Assembly (NCBI GenBank): GCA_010365175.1
Contig: JAAFGW010000024.1
Location: 1-17,208, forward strand
Direction of reading: 5' to 3'
DNA from: Sulfuriferula multivorans
GTDB lineage: Bacteria > Pseudomonadota > Gammaproteobacteria > Burkholderiales > Thiobacillaceae
DNA: 17,208 nucleotides
In this document: piece by piece, positions 8,672-16,705 of the stretch
Layout of the letters: each line of letters starts with the position of its first letter
Position numbering within the stretch: the stretch's first letter is position 1
Program-made: the position numbers and the translations under genes
The notes under the pieces: model-generated
The model's input: only the letters and a program-made list of their open reading frames with translations
Database searches by the model: none
What the model was told of the DNA's origin: nothing

Positions 8672-11342
8672 AGCGATTCTTGATGTGCCGCACGATGCGC
8701 ATTAAAACCTTGCGTGCCTCATCCAGAAACAACACGCTGGCAGCCACGCCTGTCGCCAGCAGCCAATCGTTCAGTTGCAGATCTGTGGTACCGAACAAGG
8801 TCTGGGCCGGCGACCAGTGCACGGCAACCACCTGCAGAGCAAGCACACTCGCCAGCGCCAGCCACAGCTTGCCGTTTTTGAGAAAATTGGCATTGAACGC
8901 GCTGCCGAATTCCACCCGGGAATTGAACACGTTGAAAAACTGGAACAGCACAAAGGTGGTAAACGCCAGCGTCAGCGCATAGGCCGGCGTTTGCGTGGCC
9001 AGCCCGTACTGGAACAGCAACAGCGTGCCGACCATCATGGTCGCGCCGTACAGGATCAGGCGTGCCAAGCGGTGGACGGTGAGTATCTGGGCTGACTGAC
9101 GACGCGGCTTGTCGTGCATGATGCCGGGCCGGGCCGGCTCGATGCCCAACGTCATCGCGGGCGGGCCGTCCATGATGATATTGATCCACAACAGCTGGAT
9201 CGCGGTGAACGGCGTCGGCATGCCCGTCAAGGTGGCCGCCAGCACGGTCATGATCGCGCCGATATTGGTGGAAAGCTGAAAACGCACGAATTTGACGATG
9301 TTGTCGTACACCACGCGGCCTTCCTCGACGGCGCGCACGATGGTGGCAAAGTTGTCGTCGGTCAGCACCATGGTGGCCGCCTCCCGAGTGACCGCGGTAC
9401 CTGTAATCCCCATGGCCACGCCGATGTCGGCCGCTTTCAGCGCGGGCGCGTCGTTGACGCCATCGCCGGTCATCGCCACCACGTGGCCATCGGTGCGTAG
9501 CGCCTTGACGATCTTGACCTTGTGCGCGGGTGAGACACGGGCAAACACGCTGATGTGATTGATGCGCCGTGCCAGCTCGCTGTCGTCCATGGCATCGAGT
9601 TCCGCCCCGCTGATCACCTCGCCTTTCAGCCCCAGTTCGTGGGCAATGGCCGCGGCCGTCAATTTGTGGTCGCCGGTGATCATCTTGACCTGAATGCCGG
9701 CGTGCTTGCAGTGGGCGATGGCCTGCTTCGCCTCGGCGCGCGGCGGGTCCATCAGTCCTGCCAGCCCCAGCAGGGTCCAGTCGCTGGCCCACGCCATCAG
9801 GTCGCCGGCGGGATCAAAATCATGCGCCGGAATGATCCGCCGTGCCACCGCCAGCACGCGCAGTGCCTGGCTCGCCAGGTGCGCGTTCTCGGCTTCAATG
9901 GCGCTGCGCATTTCGTCATCCAGCGGCGTGTCCCCTGTCGCCGTAAGCCAGGTGTTTGAGCGCGCCAGCAACACATCGGGCGCGCCCTTGATGAACATCT
10001 CCACGGTTTCGCCGGCATGGTGAAACGTCGCCATAAACTTGTGCGCCGAATCGAAGGGGATTTCGGCAATGCGCGGCTGCTCGTCCTGCTCGTATTCCGG
10101 ATCGAGGCCATGTTTTTGCGCCAGCACCCACAAGGCGCCCTCGGTGGGGTCGCCCACCAGCTGGCCATCATTCACCCGCGAGTCGGTACATAACGCCATC
10201 GGCAAAAAGAAGGCGCGCGGGTCAGGCAGCGGTGCGTCGTAATGAATCTCGCCCTGCGGCGCATAGCCTTCTCCGCTCACCGTAAAGCGGTTCCCGGCGC
10301 ACCAGCCGGCACGCGCCGTCATCTGGTTCAGCGTCAACGTGCCGGTCTTGTCGGAGCAGATGACCGTGGTGGAGCCCAGGGTTTCCACCGCCGACAGCTT
10401 CTTCACAATCGCCCGGTTTTTGGCCATGCGCCACATGCCGATGGCAAGCGTCACCGTCACCACCGCCGGCAGCCCCTCGGGGATGGCCGCCACTGCCAGC
10501 GCCACTGCGGTGAGTGCGGCTTCCGTCCACTGCAGGCCGCGCGCCAGGTCGAGCGCGAATATCAGCGTCACCACGACCCCTGCGAACACGGCCAGCTTTT
10601 TGCCCAGTGTGTCGAGCTGTTTTTGCAACGGAGTGCCGGTGTCGGGCGCGGCGGCGATCATGTCTGCGAGCTTGCCCATTTCGGTCAGCATGCCGGTGGC
10701 TGTCACCAACAGTTCGGCACGTCCGCGGGTCACAACGGTATTCATGTAGAGTAGATTGACGCGATCGCCGAGCGGCAAATCGGCGACCTCCAATGCCGCG
10801 TTCGATTTGCCCACCGCTTGCGATTCGCCGGTCAATGCCGCCTCGTCGACTTCCAGCGCGTGCGCCGCCAGCAAGCGCCCGTCGGCGGGAATGCGGTCAC
10901 CTGCCTCCAGCAACACAATGTCGCCGGGAACGAGTTGCATCGCATCCAGATCGACTATCTTCCCATCGCGCCGTACCCGGGCATGAGCCGCCAGCATGCC
11001 CTTCAGCGCCGCCAGGGTTTGTTCAGCCCGATGTTCCTGATAAAACCCCAGCCCGGCGTTGAACACGACGACGATGAGAATGACCACCGCGTCTTTCAGA
11101 TCACCGATGGCCCACGCCAACCCGGCGGCGAACAACAGCACGATCACCAGGAAGTTTTTGAACTGGTCGAGGAATTTCAGCCACAGCGGACGCTGTATGG
11201 CTTCAATCAGGCGGTTTTCGCCAACACGCAGCAATCGGTCAGCTGCCTCGGACTCACTGAGACCCTGGGTCGAAACCACGCTGAGCGCCTGAGTGGCGGC
11301 ATCACGCGTCAGGGTGTGCCAAACAGCGGGTTTAGTGTCCAT
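8670..11342 (-). CDS. P-type Ca2+/Mn2+ ATPase, SPCA/PMR1-like (P2A)
   Basis: An 890-residue inner-membrane cation pump driven by ATP. Motifs in order: N-terminal cation-ATPase domain; TGES at 171-174 (actuator); PEGLP at 288-292 in membrane helix 4; the phosphorylation site DKTGTLT with Asp331; TGDGVNDAP from 625; and helix 6 INIIMDGPPAMTLGIEP, with Asn721 and Asp725. NIIMDGPPA is the form found in secretory-pathway Ca2+/Mn2+ ATPases; SERCA has NLVTDGLPA. Helix 5 has Ala696 where SERCA has a site-I glutamate, so one Ca2+ site (site II) is expected. The frame is open to 11417, but the added 25 residues have no family match. The ATG at 11342 overlaps the last 11 bases of the exchanger gene, indicating translational coupling. 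Export of Ca2+ and perhaps Mn2+ is inferred. Confidence 0.92.
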   Translation of the reverse strand: MDTKPAVWHTLTRDAATQALSVVSTQGLSESEAADRLLRVGENRLIEAIQRPLWLKFLDQFKNFLVIVLLFAAGLAWAIGDLKDAVVILIVVVFNAGLGFYQEHRAEQTLAALKGMLAAHARVRRDGKIVDLDAMQLVPGDIVLLEAGDRIPADGRLLAAHALEVDEAALTGESQAVGKSNAALEVADLPLGDRVNLLYMNTVVTRGRAELLVTATGMLTEMGKLADMIAAAPDTGTPLQKQLDTLGKKLAVFAGVVVTLIFALDLARGLQWTEAALTAVALAVAAIPEGLPAVVTVTLAIGMWRMAKNRAIVKKLSAVETLGSTTVICSDKTGTLTLNQMTARAGWCAGNRFTVSGEGYAPQGEIHYDAPLPDPRAFFLPMALCTDSRVNDGQLVGDPTEGALWVLAQKHGLDPEYEQDEQPRIAEIPFDSAHKFMATFHHAGETVEMFIKGAPDVLLARSNTWLTATGDTPLDDEMRSAIEAENAHLASQALRVLAVARRIIPAHDFDPAGDLMAWASDWTLLGLAGLMDPPRAEAKQAIAHCKHAGIQVKMITGDHKLTAAAIAHELGLKGEVISGAELDAMDDSELARRINHISVFARVSPAHKVKIVKALRTDGHVVAMTGDGVNDAPALKAADIGVAMGITGTAVTREAATMVLTDDNFATIVRAVEEGRVVYDNIVKFVRFQLSTNIGAIMTVLAATLTGMPTPFTAIQLLWINIIMDGPPAMTLGIEPARPGIMHDKPRRQSAQILTVHRLARLILYGATMMVGTLLLFQYGLATQTPAYALTLAFTTFVLFQFFNVFNSRVEFGSAFNANFLKNGKLWLALASVLALQVVAVHWSPAQTLFGTTDLQLNDWLLATGVAASVLFLDEARKVLMRIVRHIKNR

Positions 11343-12348
11343 GCTGAAACAGTATCCAGGTATTAAGCAGGTAGAGCAGAAAAAGGCCGACACTGATCCA
11401 GGACAAGCCCACCACATCGCGGCCGCGTGGTCGGTAAATCAAGCCCACAATCACGAGCGCGCTCATCATCACGGCGGTCAGCGCCGTGATGGCATGGCTA
11501 GGGCTGATCGCCGCAAGCAACGGACCGGGCGAATAGAACAGATCGTCCACCGCCAGAATGGCAATGTTGAACAGATTGCTGCCCAGCAAATTGGCGATGG
11601 CCATATCCACCGCACCAATACGCAATGCGGATATCGTCACCGCCGCTTCGGGTGCGGACGTGATCGCCGCCACCATCAAGGTGCCCACAAAAGTCTGGCC
11701 CCAGCCCATCTGCTCAGCCAGGTCCTTGGCCACAAACGGCAGCCAAACCCCGGCCGCAACAATCGCCGCCGCCGCCAACAAATAGCCCCGCCAGGCTTGG
11801 CGTTGCGTAATGTCGGGATAACGCGCAACGGCTGCTTCGGTAAATTCAGCCAGGGTGCGCCGTTCGTACTGGAACACCGCACGCATGGCTACGATGTAGA
11901 CCAGAATAATCAACGGACTATAAAGCCCGACATGACCCAATGCAGAAATGAATCCGGCCTGATCCAGCAATAGGCTGAAACCGCTCAGACCAATCAGCAA
12001 TGCGCCGAGCGCAGCTGACAGGATGTGGCCCTGTGCGGCGCGGGTGTACAGCGATTCGCGGCGATAAAACGCATCGAGCACCACCAGAATCAGCAGATTG
12101 AACACCGTACTGCCCAGAACATCGCCGACCGCAATGTCCGGCGCACTGGCCGCCGTCACGGCCGAGATACCGGTCACCAGTTCCGGCAAGGACGTGGCTG
12201 TAGCCAGCAGGATCAAGCCGATCCATGACGCGGACAAACCGGTTTTTTCGGCCAGAATGTCTCCATAGCGCGACAGGCGCCAGCCGGCGATGCCGATCAC
12301 CACCAGGCACCCAAACAGCGACAACCAGATAACGAACAAGGTTTGCAT
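11332..12348 (-). CDS. Sodium/calcium exchanger (CaCA) family membrane antiporter
   Basis: A 338-residue integral membrane protein with about ten hydrophobic segments in two inverted halves. Both alpha repeats that form the ion site are present: LLATATSLPELVTG with Glu56 in the first half, and MVAAITSAPEAAVT with Glu234 in the second, each followed by the conserved LGSxxFN segment (VLGSTVFN and LLGSNLFN). It likely exchanges Ca2+ for Na+ or H+ across the inner membrane; the co-ion is not readable. The frame is open upstream to 12516, but those 56 residues are not membrane-like. The ATG at 12348 (MQTLFVIWLSLFG) begins the first helix and is chosen, although its ribosome binding site is weak. 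It is the first gene of a pair with the P-type ATPase, which it overlaps. Confidence 0.88.
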   Translation of the reverse strand: MQTLFVIWLSLFGCLVVIGIAGWRLSRYGDILAEKTGLSASWIGLILLATATSLPELVTGISAVTAASAPDIAVGDVLGSTVFNLLILVVLDAFYRRESLYTRAAQGHILSAALGALLIGLSGFSLLLDQAGFISALGHVGLYSPLIILVYIVAMRAVFQYERRTLAEFTEAAVARYPDITQRQAWRGYLLAAAAIVAAGVWLPFVAKDLAEQMGWGQTFVGTLMVAAITSAPEAAVTISALRIGAVDMAIANLLGSNLFNIAILAVDDLFYSPGPLLAAISPSHAITALTAVMMSALVIVGLIYRPRGRDVVGLSWISVGLFLLYLLNTWILFQHGH

Positions 12349-12505
12349 GACGAAGTAAGTTCGGCTCCATTTCGTGGCGCATGACACGCGCTCAGTGCAG
12401 CCTATCATGTTGCCGACTGCCCTGTGCGCTTGATCAGCATGAGCGCAAACCATGGCAGCGCCGCCAATATGGTGCCATGATGGCGTAACACTGGCGCCCC
12501 AAAAC

Positions 12506-14182
12506 ATGGACAACATCTACCAGGAATTTGCCCTGCTTCTCGCCGTCTCTGCGTTCGTAGGGGCATTGGCTGTCCGTCTTCGTCAGCCTCTCTTGGTGGG
12601 TTACATCATCGTCGGCATCGTGGTCGGGCCTGCCGTATTCGGCTGGGTCACCGCACACGACCAGATCGACCTGCTCGCACAGATCGGCATCACCGTATTG
12701 CTCTTTGTGGTGGGCCTCAAGCTCGACCTGCGCCACATCCGCCACATCGGCCCGGTTGCGCTCGCCACCGGCCTTGGCCAGCTAAGCTTCACCATCCTGT
12801 TCGGGTTTTTCATCATCCTGGCGCTCGGCAAGGGCTGGCTCGAGGCGCTGTATGTCGCGGTGGCGCTGACCTTTTCCAGCACCATCATCATCGTCAAGCT
12901 GCTGTCCGACAAACGCGAGCTCGACTCGCTGCACGGCCGCATCGCCGTCGGTTTCCTGATCGTGCAGGATCTGGCGGTCGTCATCGCGATGATGGTCATG
13001 AGCGGCCTGGGCGACATGGGAAAAGAATCTGTCAGTGGCGGCATGTTTGTACTCACCCTGCTGGCGCGCCTGGGCGGCGCGGCGCTGCTGTTGTATGTGT
13101 TGATGCGCTACGTATTGCCTCGCATCGTCGACACTCTGGCGCGCTCGCAGGAACTGCTGCTGATCTTTGCCATCGCCTGGGGCACCGCGCTGGCAGCGCT
13201 CGGCGAATACGCCGGCTTCAGCAAGGAGGCAGGCGCCTTCATCGCCGGATTCTCGCTCGCCTCCACCACCTATCGGGAAGCGATCAGCGCGCGGCTCTCC
13301 AGCATCCGCGACTTTCTGCTGCTGTTCTTCTTCATCGACCTCGGTGCCAAGCTGGATTTTTCCACCCTAGGCGACGAAACCGGCACCGCCATCGTGCTCT
13401 CGCTGTTCGTGCTGATCGGCAACCCCCTGATCGTGATGGCGATCATGGGTTACATGGGCTATCGCAAGCGCACCGGTTTTCTCGCCGGCCTGACGGTGGC
13501 GCAAATCTCCGAGTTCTCGATTATTTTTGTCGCCATGGGCATCAGCCTCGGCCACGTCGGCTCCAGCGCACTGGGGCTGACCACGCTGGTCGGTCTCATC
13601 ACCATTGCGCTGTCGTCCTACATGATCCTGTATTCGCATCGGCTGTATGCCTGGCTATCCCCCTGGCTGGGCGGGTTCGAGCGCAAGCGGCCGTTCCGGG
13701 AGCTGGCTGTCGAGAATACGCATGCACTACTTGATCGCCCGGATGTTCTGATATTTGGCCTGGGGCGCTATGGCAGCCGGCTTGCGCGCAAACTGAGCGA
13801 ACAGGGAATCAAGGTATTGGCCGTCGACTTCGACCCGGAAGTGGTGCGCACCCATCAGCGACTCGGACTGGATGTTCGCTTTGGCGACGGCGAGGCACCC
13901 TATTTCATTGAAAGTCTGCCGCTGGCAAACGTCCCCTGGGTCGTCAGCACGCTACCGGACACCGCGTCCAACCGCATCCTGCTACATGGGCTTCTGGAAA
14001 ACCACTACACCGGCCAGATCGCGATCGTGGCACGCGACGAGAGCGATGCTGCCGCGCTGCATGGTCTCGGCAAAATCGAAGTCATCCTGCCATTCAACCA
14101 GGCTGCAGACTTTGCCGCACTCGACCTGGCCGCCCGTATCGCCTCGGCCGAACTGTCACCCGACAACAAGGAGACCTCATGA
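12506..14182 (+). CDS. CPA2-type cation:proton antiporter with TrkA-N domain (Kef/YbaL-like)
   Basis: A 558-residue inner-membrane protein. Residues from about 5 to 385 form the Na+/H+-exchanger fold with a dozen hydrophobic helices, including LRQPLLVGYIIVGIVVGP, FSSTIIIVKLLSDKREL, GRIAVGFLIVQDLAVV and GFSKEAGAFIAGFSLA. A cytosolic Rossmann domain follows, with the nucleotide-binding GLGRYG at 418-423 and VLAVDFDPEVV. This is the architecture of glutathione- or nucleotide-gated K+/H+ antiporters (KefB/KefC, YbaL). The C-terminal TrkA-C domain is absent, as in shorter members. The start ATG at 12506 begins just before the first helix; a longer frame from 12452 is possible. It ends in ATGA, sharing four bases with the Usp gene. 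A role in K+/pH homeostasis is likely; the ion is inferred. Confidence 0.9.
   Translation: MDNIYQEFALLLAVSAFVGALAVRLRQPLLVGYIIVGIVVGPAVFGWVTAHDQIDLLAQIGITVLLFVVGLKLDLRHIRHIGPVALATGLGQLSFTILFGFFIILALGKGWLEALYVAVALTFSSTIIIVKLLSDKRELDSLHGRIAVGFLIVQDLAVVIAMMVMSGLGDMGKESVSGGMFVLTLLARLGGAALLLYVLMRYVLPRIVDTLARSQELLLIFAIAWGTALAALGEYAGFSKEAGAFIAGFSLASTTYREAISARLSSIRDFLLLFFFIDLGAKLDFSTLGDETGTAIVLSLFVLIGNPLIVMAIMGYMGYRKRTGFLAGLTVAQISEFSIIFVAMGISLGHVGSSALGLTTLVGLITIALSSYMILYSHRLYAWLSPWLGGFERKRPFRELAVENTHALLDRPDVLIFGLGRYGSRLARKLSEQGIKVLAVDFDPEVVRTHQRLGLDVRFGDGEAPYFIESLPLANVPWVVSTLPDTASNRILLHGLLENHYTGQIAIVARDESDAAALHGLGKIEVILPFNQAADFAALDLAARIASAELSPDNKETS
14168..14173 (+). promoter_or_regulatory. Ribosome binding site of the Usp gene, inside the antiporter gene
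   Basis: AAGGAG lies 5 nt before the ATG at 14179 within the last codons of the antiporter, so the Usp gene can start translation on the same message. Confidence 0.7.
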
Positions 14183-15075
14183 CCCCCTCGCCATCCCTGC
14201 TGGCCGCCACCGATTTCTCGGACCCCGCACGGCACGCACTGGAGCGCGCGGCGCAGCTGGCCACCACACATAGCGGCGCCCGGCTCACGCTGACCCACGT
14301 CATCAGCAGCTCCATGCTCGAGCGCTTGCGCGGCCTGATGCAGGACGAGGCACCCAGCGTGCAGGAACGTTTGCTGCACGAAGCGCAGGCGGCCCTGGCG
14401 GAACTGGCGACCCACCTCGGCGAAAAACATACCTGCCCGATTGAGACGCTGTTACGTCAGGGCCTGGCATTGAACATCATCCCGGATCTGGCTAATGAAC
14501 GGCAGGCGGACTTGCTGGTGATGGGTGCGCGCGGCGCACATTTCGTGCATGAACTCCTGATCGGTTCAACCACCGAACGCGTGCTGCGCAAAACCCGGCG
14601 CCCCCTGCTTGCAGTCAAGCAGCGCCCGCAAAGTGCCTATCGGCGCGTGCTGGTACCGGTCGATTTCTCATCCCATGCGGCAACTGCGGCCAGGACAGCC
14701 CATGCCTGGTTGCCCAAGGCCGAAATCGTCCTGCTGCATGCGTTTGGTGTCGAAATGGAAAGCACCCTGCGCTTTGCCGGCGTCGCTGAAGAACAGATTC
14801 ATGAATACCGCGCACGTGCGCGCGAAGCTGCGCTCGAATCGATGGAACGATTCATCGACGAACTCGCCATCCCGCCATCGCGCCTGACGCGCCTGATCGT
14901 TCACGGTGCGCCCACCCTGCAAATCCTCGAACACGAGCAGTCGCTGGATATCGACCTCATCGCCATGGGCAAGCACGGCCAGTCTGCGCTGGAAGAGCTG
15001 CTGCTCGGCAGCGTCACCAAACATGTGCTCGCTTATTCCTGCAGCGATGTTCTCGTGACCGGGCACCCTGATTAA
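14179..15075 (+). CDS. Tandem-domain universal stress protein
   Basis: A 298-residue cytosolic protein with two UspA folds. Domain 1 is residues 1-147 (LLAATDFSDPA...), domain 2 about 151-298 (RVLVPVDFSSHA...). Both carry a complete ATP-binding motif G-x2-G-x9-G-S/T: G116, G119 and G129-S130 in the first, G264, G267 and G277-S278 in the second. It should therefore bind two nucleotides, unlike UspA itself, which lacks the motif. Its ATG overlaps the antiporter stop (ATGA) and has a good AAGGAG site, so the two proteins are made together. Tandem Usp proteins next to transporters often modulate them or sense ATP state; that link here is inference. Confidence 0.92.
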   Translation: MTPSPSLLAATDFSDPARHALERAAQLATTHSGARLTLTHVISSSMLERLRGLMQDEAPSVQERLLHEAQAALAELATHLGEKHTCPIETLLRQGLALNIIPDLANERQADLLVMGARGAHFVHELLIGSTTERVLRKTRRPLLAVKQRPQSAYRRVLVPVDFSSHAATAARTAHAWLPKAEIVLLHAFGVEMESTLRFAGVAEEQIHEYRARAREAALESMERFIDELAIPPSRLTRLIVHGAPTLQILEHEQSLDIDLIAMGKHGQSALEELLLGSVTKHVLAYSCSDVLVTGHPD

Positions 15076-15112
15076 CGACAGTCGAGAACCCAGCAAGGGC
15101 ATCCTCTGTCGT
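15075..15112 (+). terminator. Hairpin after the Usp gene
   Basis: ACGACAG (15075-15081) at the stop codon is exactly complementary to CTGTCGT (15106-15112), with an inner CCC-AGCAA-GGG hairpin in the loop. No T-run follows, so termination is uncertain; it could also protect the 3' end. Confidence 0.35.
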
Positions 15113-15291
15113 CGTAAAGAGACGGCATGCTTATGTCGTAATAATGAATAGCGAAGTACTGATCCTACGGCACTCCTGAAAGGCCAGTCTGGTTGCGCAG
15201 ATGCCAACAGCCCGTTTCATCGATGCAGGCTGGCGTTTCCCCTGACACGATGGGCACCAGCTACAAATTATGACAACGATTGGAGAGTGAA

Positions 15292-16377
15292 ATGATGATC
15301 CGCCGTTTGCCCGCCCTGCTTGCGCTGTTCACTGCTTTTCTCTCCTCGCCCCTGCATGCCGAGGACCCCAAGGCCGACGTCAAGATGGGGGCCTACTATG
15401 GCGGCAAATCCGCCGAGTATCCCGCCTGGTTCAAAAACAGCTTCCTGAATCTGAAGGAGGACATTGCCGATGCTCACAAAAGTGGCAAGCGCGTCATGCT
15501 GATGTTCACCCAGGACAACTGCCCATACTGCTCGGCGCTAGTGGAACGCAACCTTTCGCAGCGCCAGATCGAGACCACGCTCAAGGAAAAGTTTGACGTC
15601 ATCGCGATCAATATCTGGGGCGACCGCGAAGTGGTCGGACTGGATGGCAAGACCTACACCGAAAAATCCTACAGCGCCGCACAGAAAATCCAGTTCACCC
15701 CCAGCCTGTTTTTCTTCGACGAAAAAGGCAACACCATCCTGCGGCTGAACGGCTATGTGCCGCCGCCGCGCATGCAAGCGGCGCTGGACTGGGTCAGCGG
15801 CCATCAGGAGCACACCTCCTCCTTCCGTGATTTCGTCGCCGCGCGCGAGGCACCCAAGCAGAGCGTGGGCGAGATGATCAGCGAAGACTTCTTCCTGAAA
15901 AAAACCAGCGACCTGCAACGCCGCAGCAAGCAGCCCAAACCGCTCGCCGTGTTCTTCGAGCAAAAGGACTGCCCCGACTGCGAAGTGCTGCATCGCCGCG
16001 TGCTGGCCGACCCGGAGACCCGCAGCGTGATTGCAAAATTCGACAACGTTCAGCTCGACATGTGGTCGCGCGACATGATCACCACCCCGGCCGGCAAAAA
16101 GATGAGCGTGCGCAACTGGGTCAAGCAACTCGGTGTCAACTACGCCCCCGGCATCGTCCTGTTCGACCCCGCAGGCAAGGAAGTCATCCGCTGGGAATCG
16201 TCGTTCCGCGTGTTCCACACACTGGGCATGTTCGACTACGTGGTAACGGGCGACTACCTCAAGGAACCCAACTTCCAGCGTTTTCTCGGTGCCAAGACCG
16301 AACATATCCGCGAAGCCGGGCGTGACGTCAACATCTGGCGCTACGCCGACGAACCAATCACCACGAAAGCCCAGTAA
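15292..16377 (+). CDS. Exported protein with two thioredoxin folds (SoxW-like, CPYC and CPDC)
   Basis: 361 residues beginning with a signal peptide (Arg4-Arg5, hydrophobic core, cleavage after SSPLHA at residue 23), so periplasmic. The first thioredoxin-like domain has the redox pair C77-P-Y-C80 and the cis-proline context QFTPSLFFFD. The second has C227-P-D-C230 and NYAPGIVLFD. These four appear to be the only cysteines. The two halves share pattern (MFxQxxCPxC... versus FFEQKDCPDC...) and look like an internal duplication. SoxW-like and thioredoxin_2 domains reduce or isomerise disulfides in exported proteins, often cytochromes or Sox proteins; the partner is unknown. A GGAG site lies 6 nt before the ATG at 15292. 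A TTG four codons earlier is also in frame but would overlap the ribosome binding site. The gene stands alone. Confidence 0.85.
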   Translation: MMIRRLPALLALFTAFLSSPLHAEDPKADVKMGAYYGGKSAEYPAWFKNSFLNLKEDIADAHKSGKRVMLMFTQDNCPYCSALVERNLSQRQIETTLKEKFDVIAINIWGDREVVGLDGKTYTEKSYSAAQKIQFTPSLFFFDEKGNTILRLNGYVPPPRMQAALDWVSGHQEHTSSFRDFVAAREAPKQSVGEMISEDFFLKKTSDLQRRSKQPKPLAVFFEQKDCPDCEVLHRRVLADPETRSVIAKFDNVQLDMWSRDMITTPAGKKMSVRNWVKQLGVNYAPGIVLFDPAGKEVIRWESSFRVFHTLGMFDYVVTGDYLKEPNFQRFLGAKTEHIREAGRDVNIWRYADEPITTKAQ

Positions 16378-16705
16378 GCAGCGCCATGGCTAAGCCGGAT
16401 CAAGCAGCAAGTGTTAATCGGCCACGCAGGCCAGCGCCATCCTGTTGCCTGAAATATCGGCCTGGTTGCCGGCAGCCCTGACCTTGCTGACCACCCGTGT
16501 TGCTTGGACGGGGGGCTTTCGGCCACAGATACCGACGTTCACCCCCTCTGCTTGAACCGCAATCTTCGATAAATCAGCGTATTCGCTCCTTGATGTAACA
16601 AAATTCAAGCTGACTGAAACATGGACATCAAATGATGTGGCGATTGTTTTTTGCTTTCGATGCTAGCATCCGTCGACTAGAAAACACGCTGACAGGTAAG
16701 AGTGA
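16378..16705. other. Gene-free stretch before hsdM
   Basis: 328 bases without a convincing gene. A 64-codon minus-strand frame (16414-16608) starts only with TTG, has no ribosome binding site and shows no domain. The right half is AT-rich relative to its surroundings, with two short palindromes (16625-16638, 16659-16670), and probably contains the hsdM promoter. No clear terminator for the preceding gene is seen. Confidence 0.5.
16625..16670. promoter_or_regulatory. Two palindromes upstream of hsdM, possible operator
   Basis: ACATCA-AA-TGATGT (16625-16638) and the uninterrupted 12-bp palindrome GATGCTAGCATC (16659-16670) lie 67 and 35 bases before the hsdM ATG, with their centres 33 bp apart. 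A T-rich patch (16644-16653) separates them and could supply -35-like TTGTTT/TTGCTT. Regulator binding is unproven. Confidence 0.35.

Noticed and set aside
11343..11417. Upstream extension of the P-type ATPase by 25 residues
   Set aside because: The extra residues (MWWACPGSVSAFFCST...) are Cys/Trp-rich, not family-like, and lie inside the exchanger gene; the ATG at 11342 gives the natural cation-ATPase N-terminus.
12349..12516. Upstream extension of the exchanger by 56 residues
   Set aside because: It has no membrane or signal character, would overlap the start of the divergent antiporter gene, and the first helix begins right after the ATG at 12348.
16414..16608. A 64-codon minus-strand frame between the thioredoxin gene and hsdM
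   Set aside because: Only a TTG start, no ribosome binding site and no recognisable family; may be chance.
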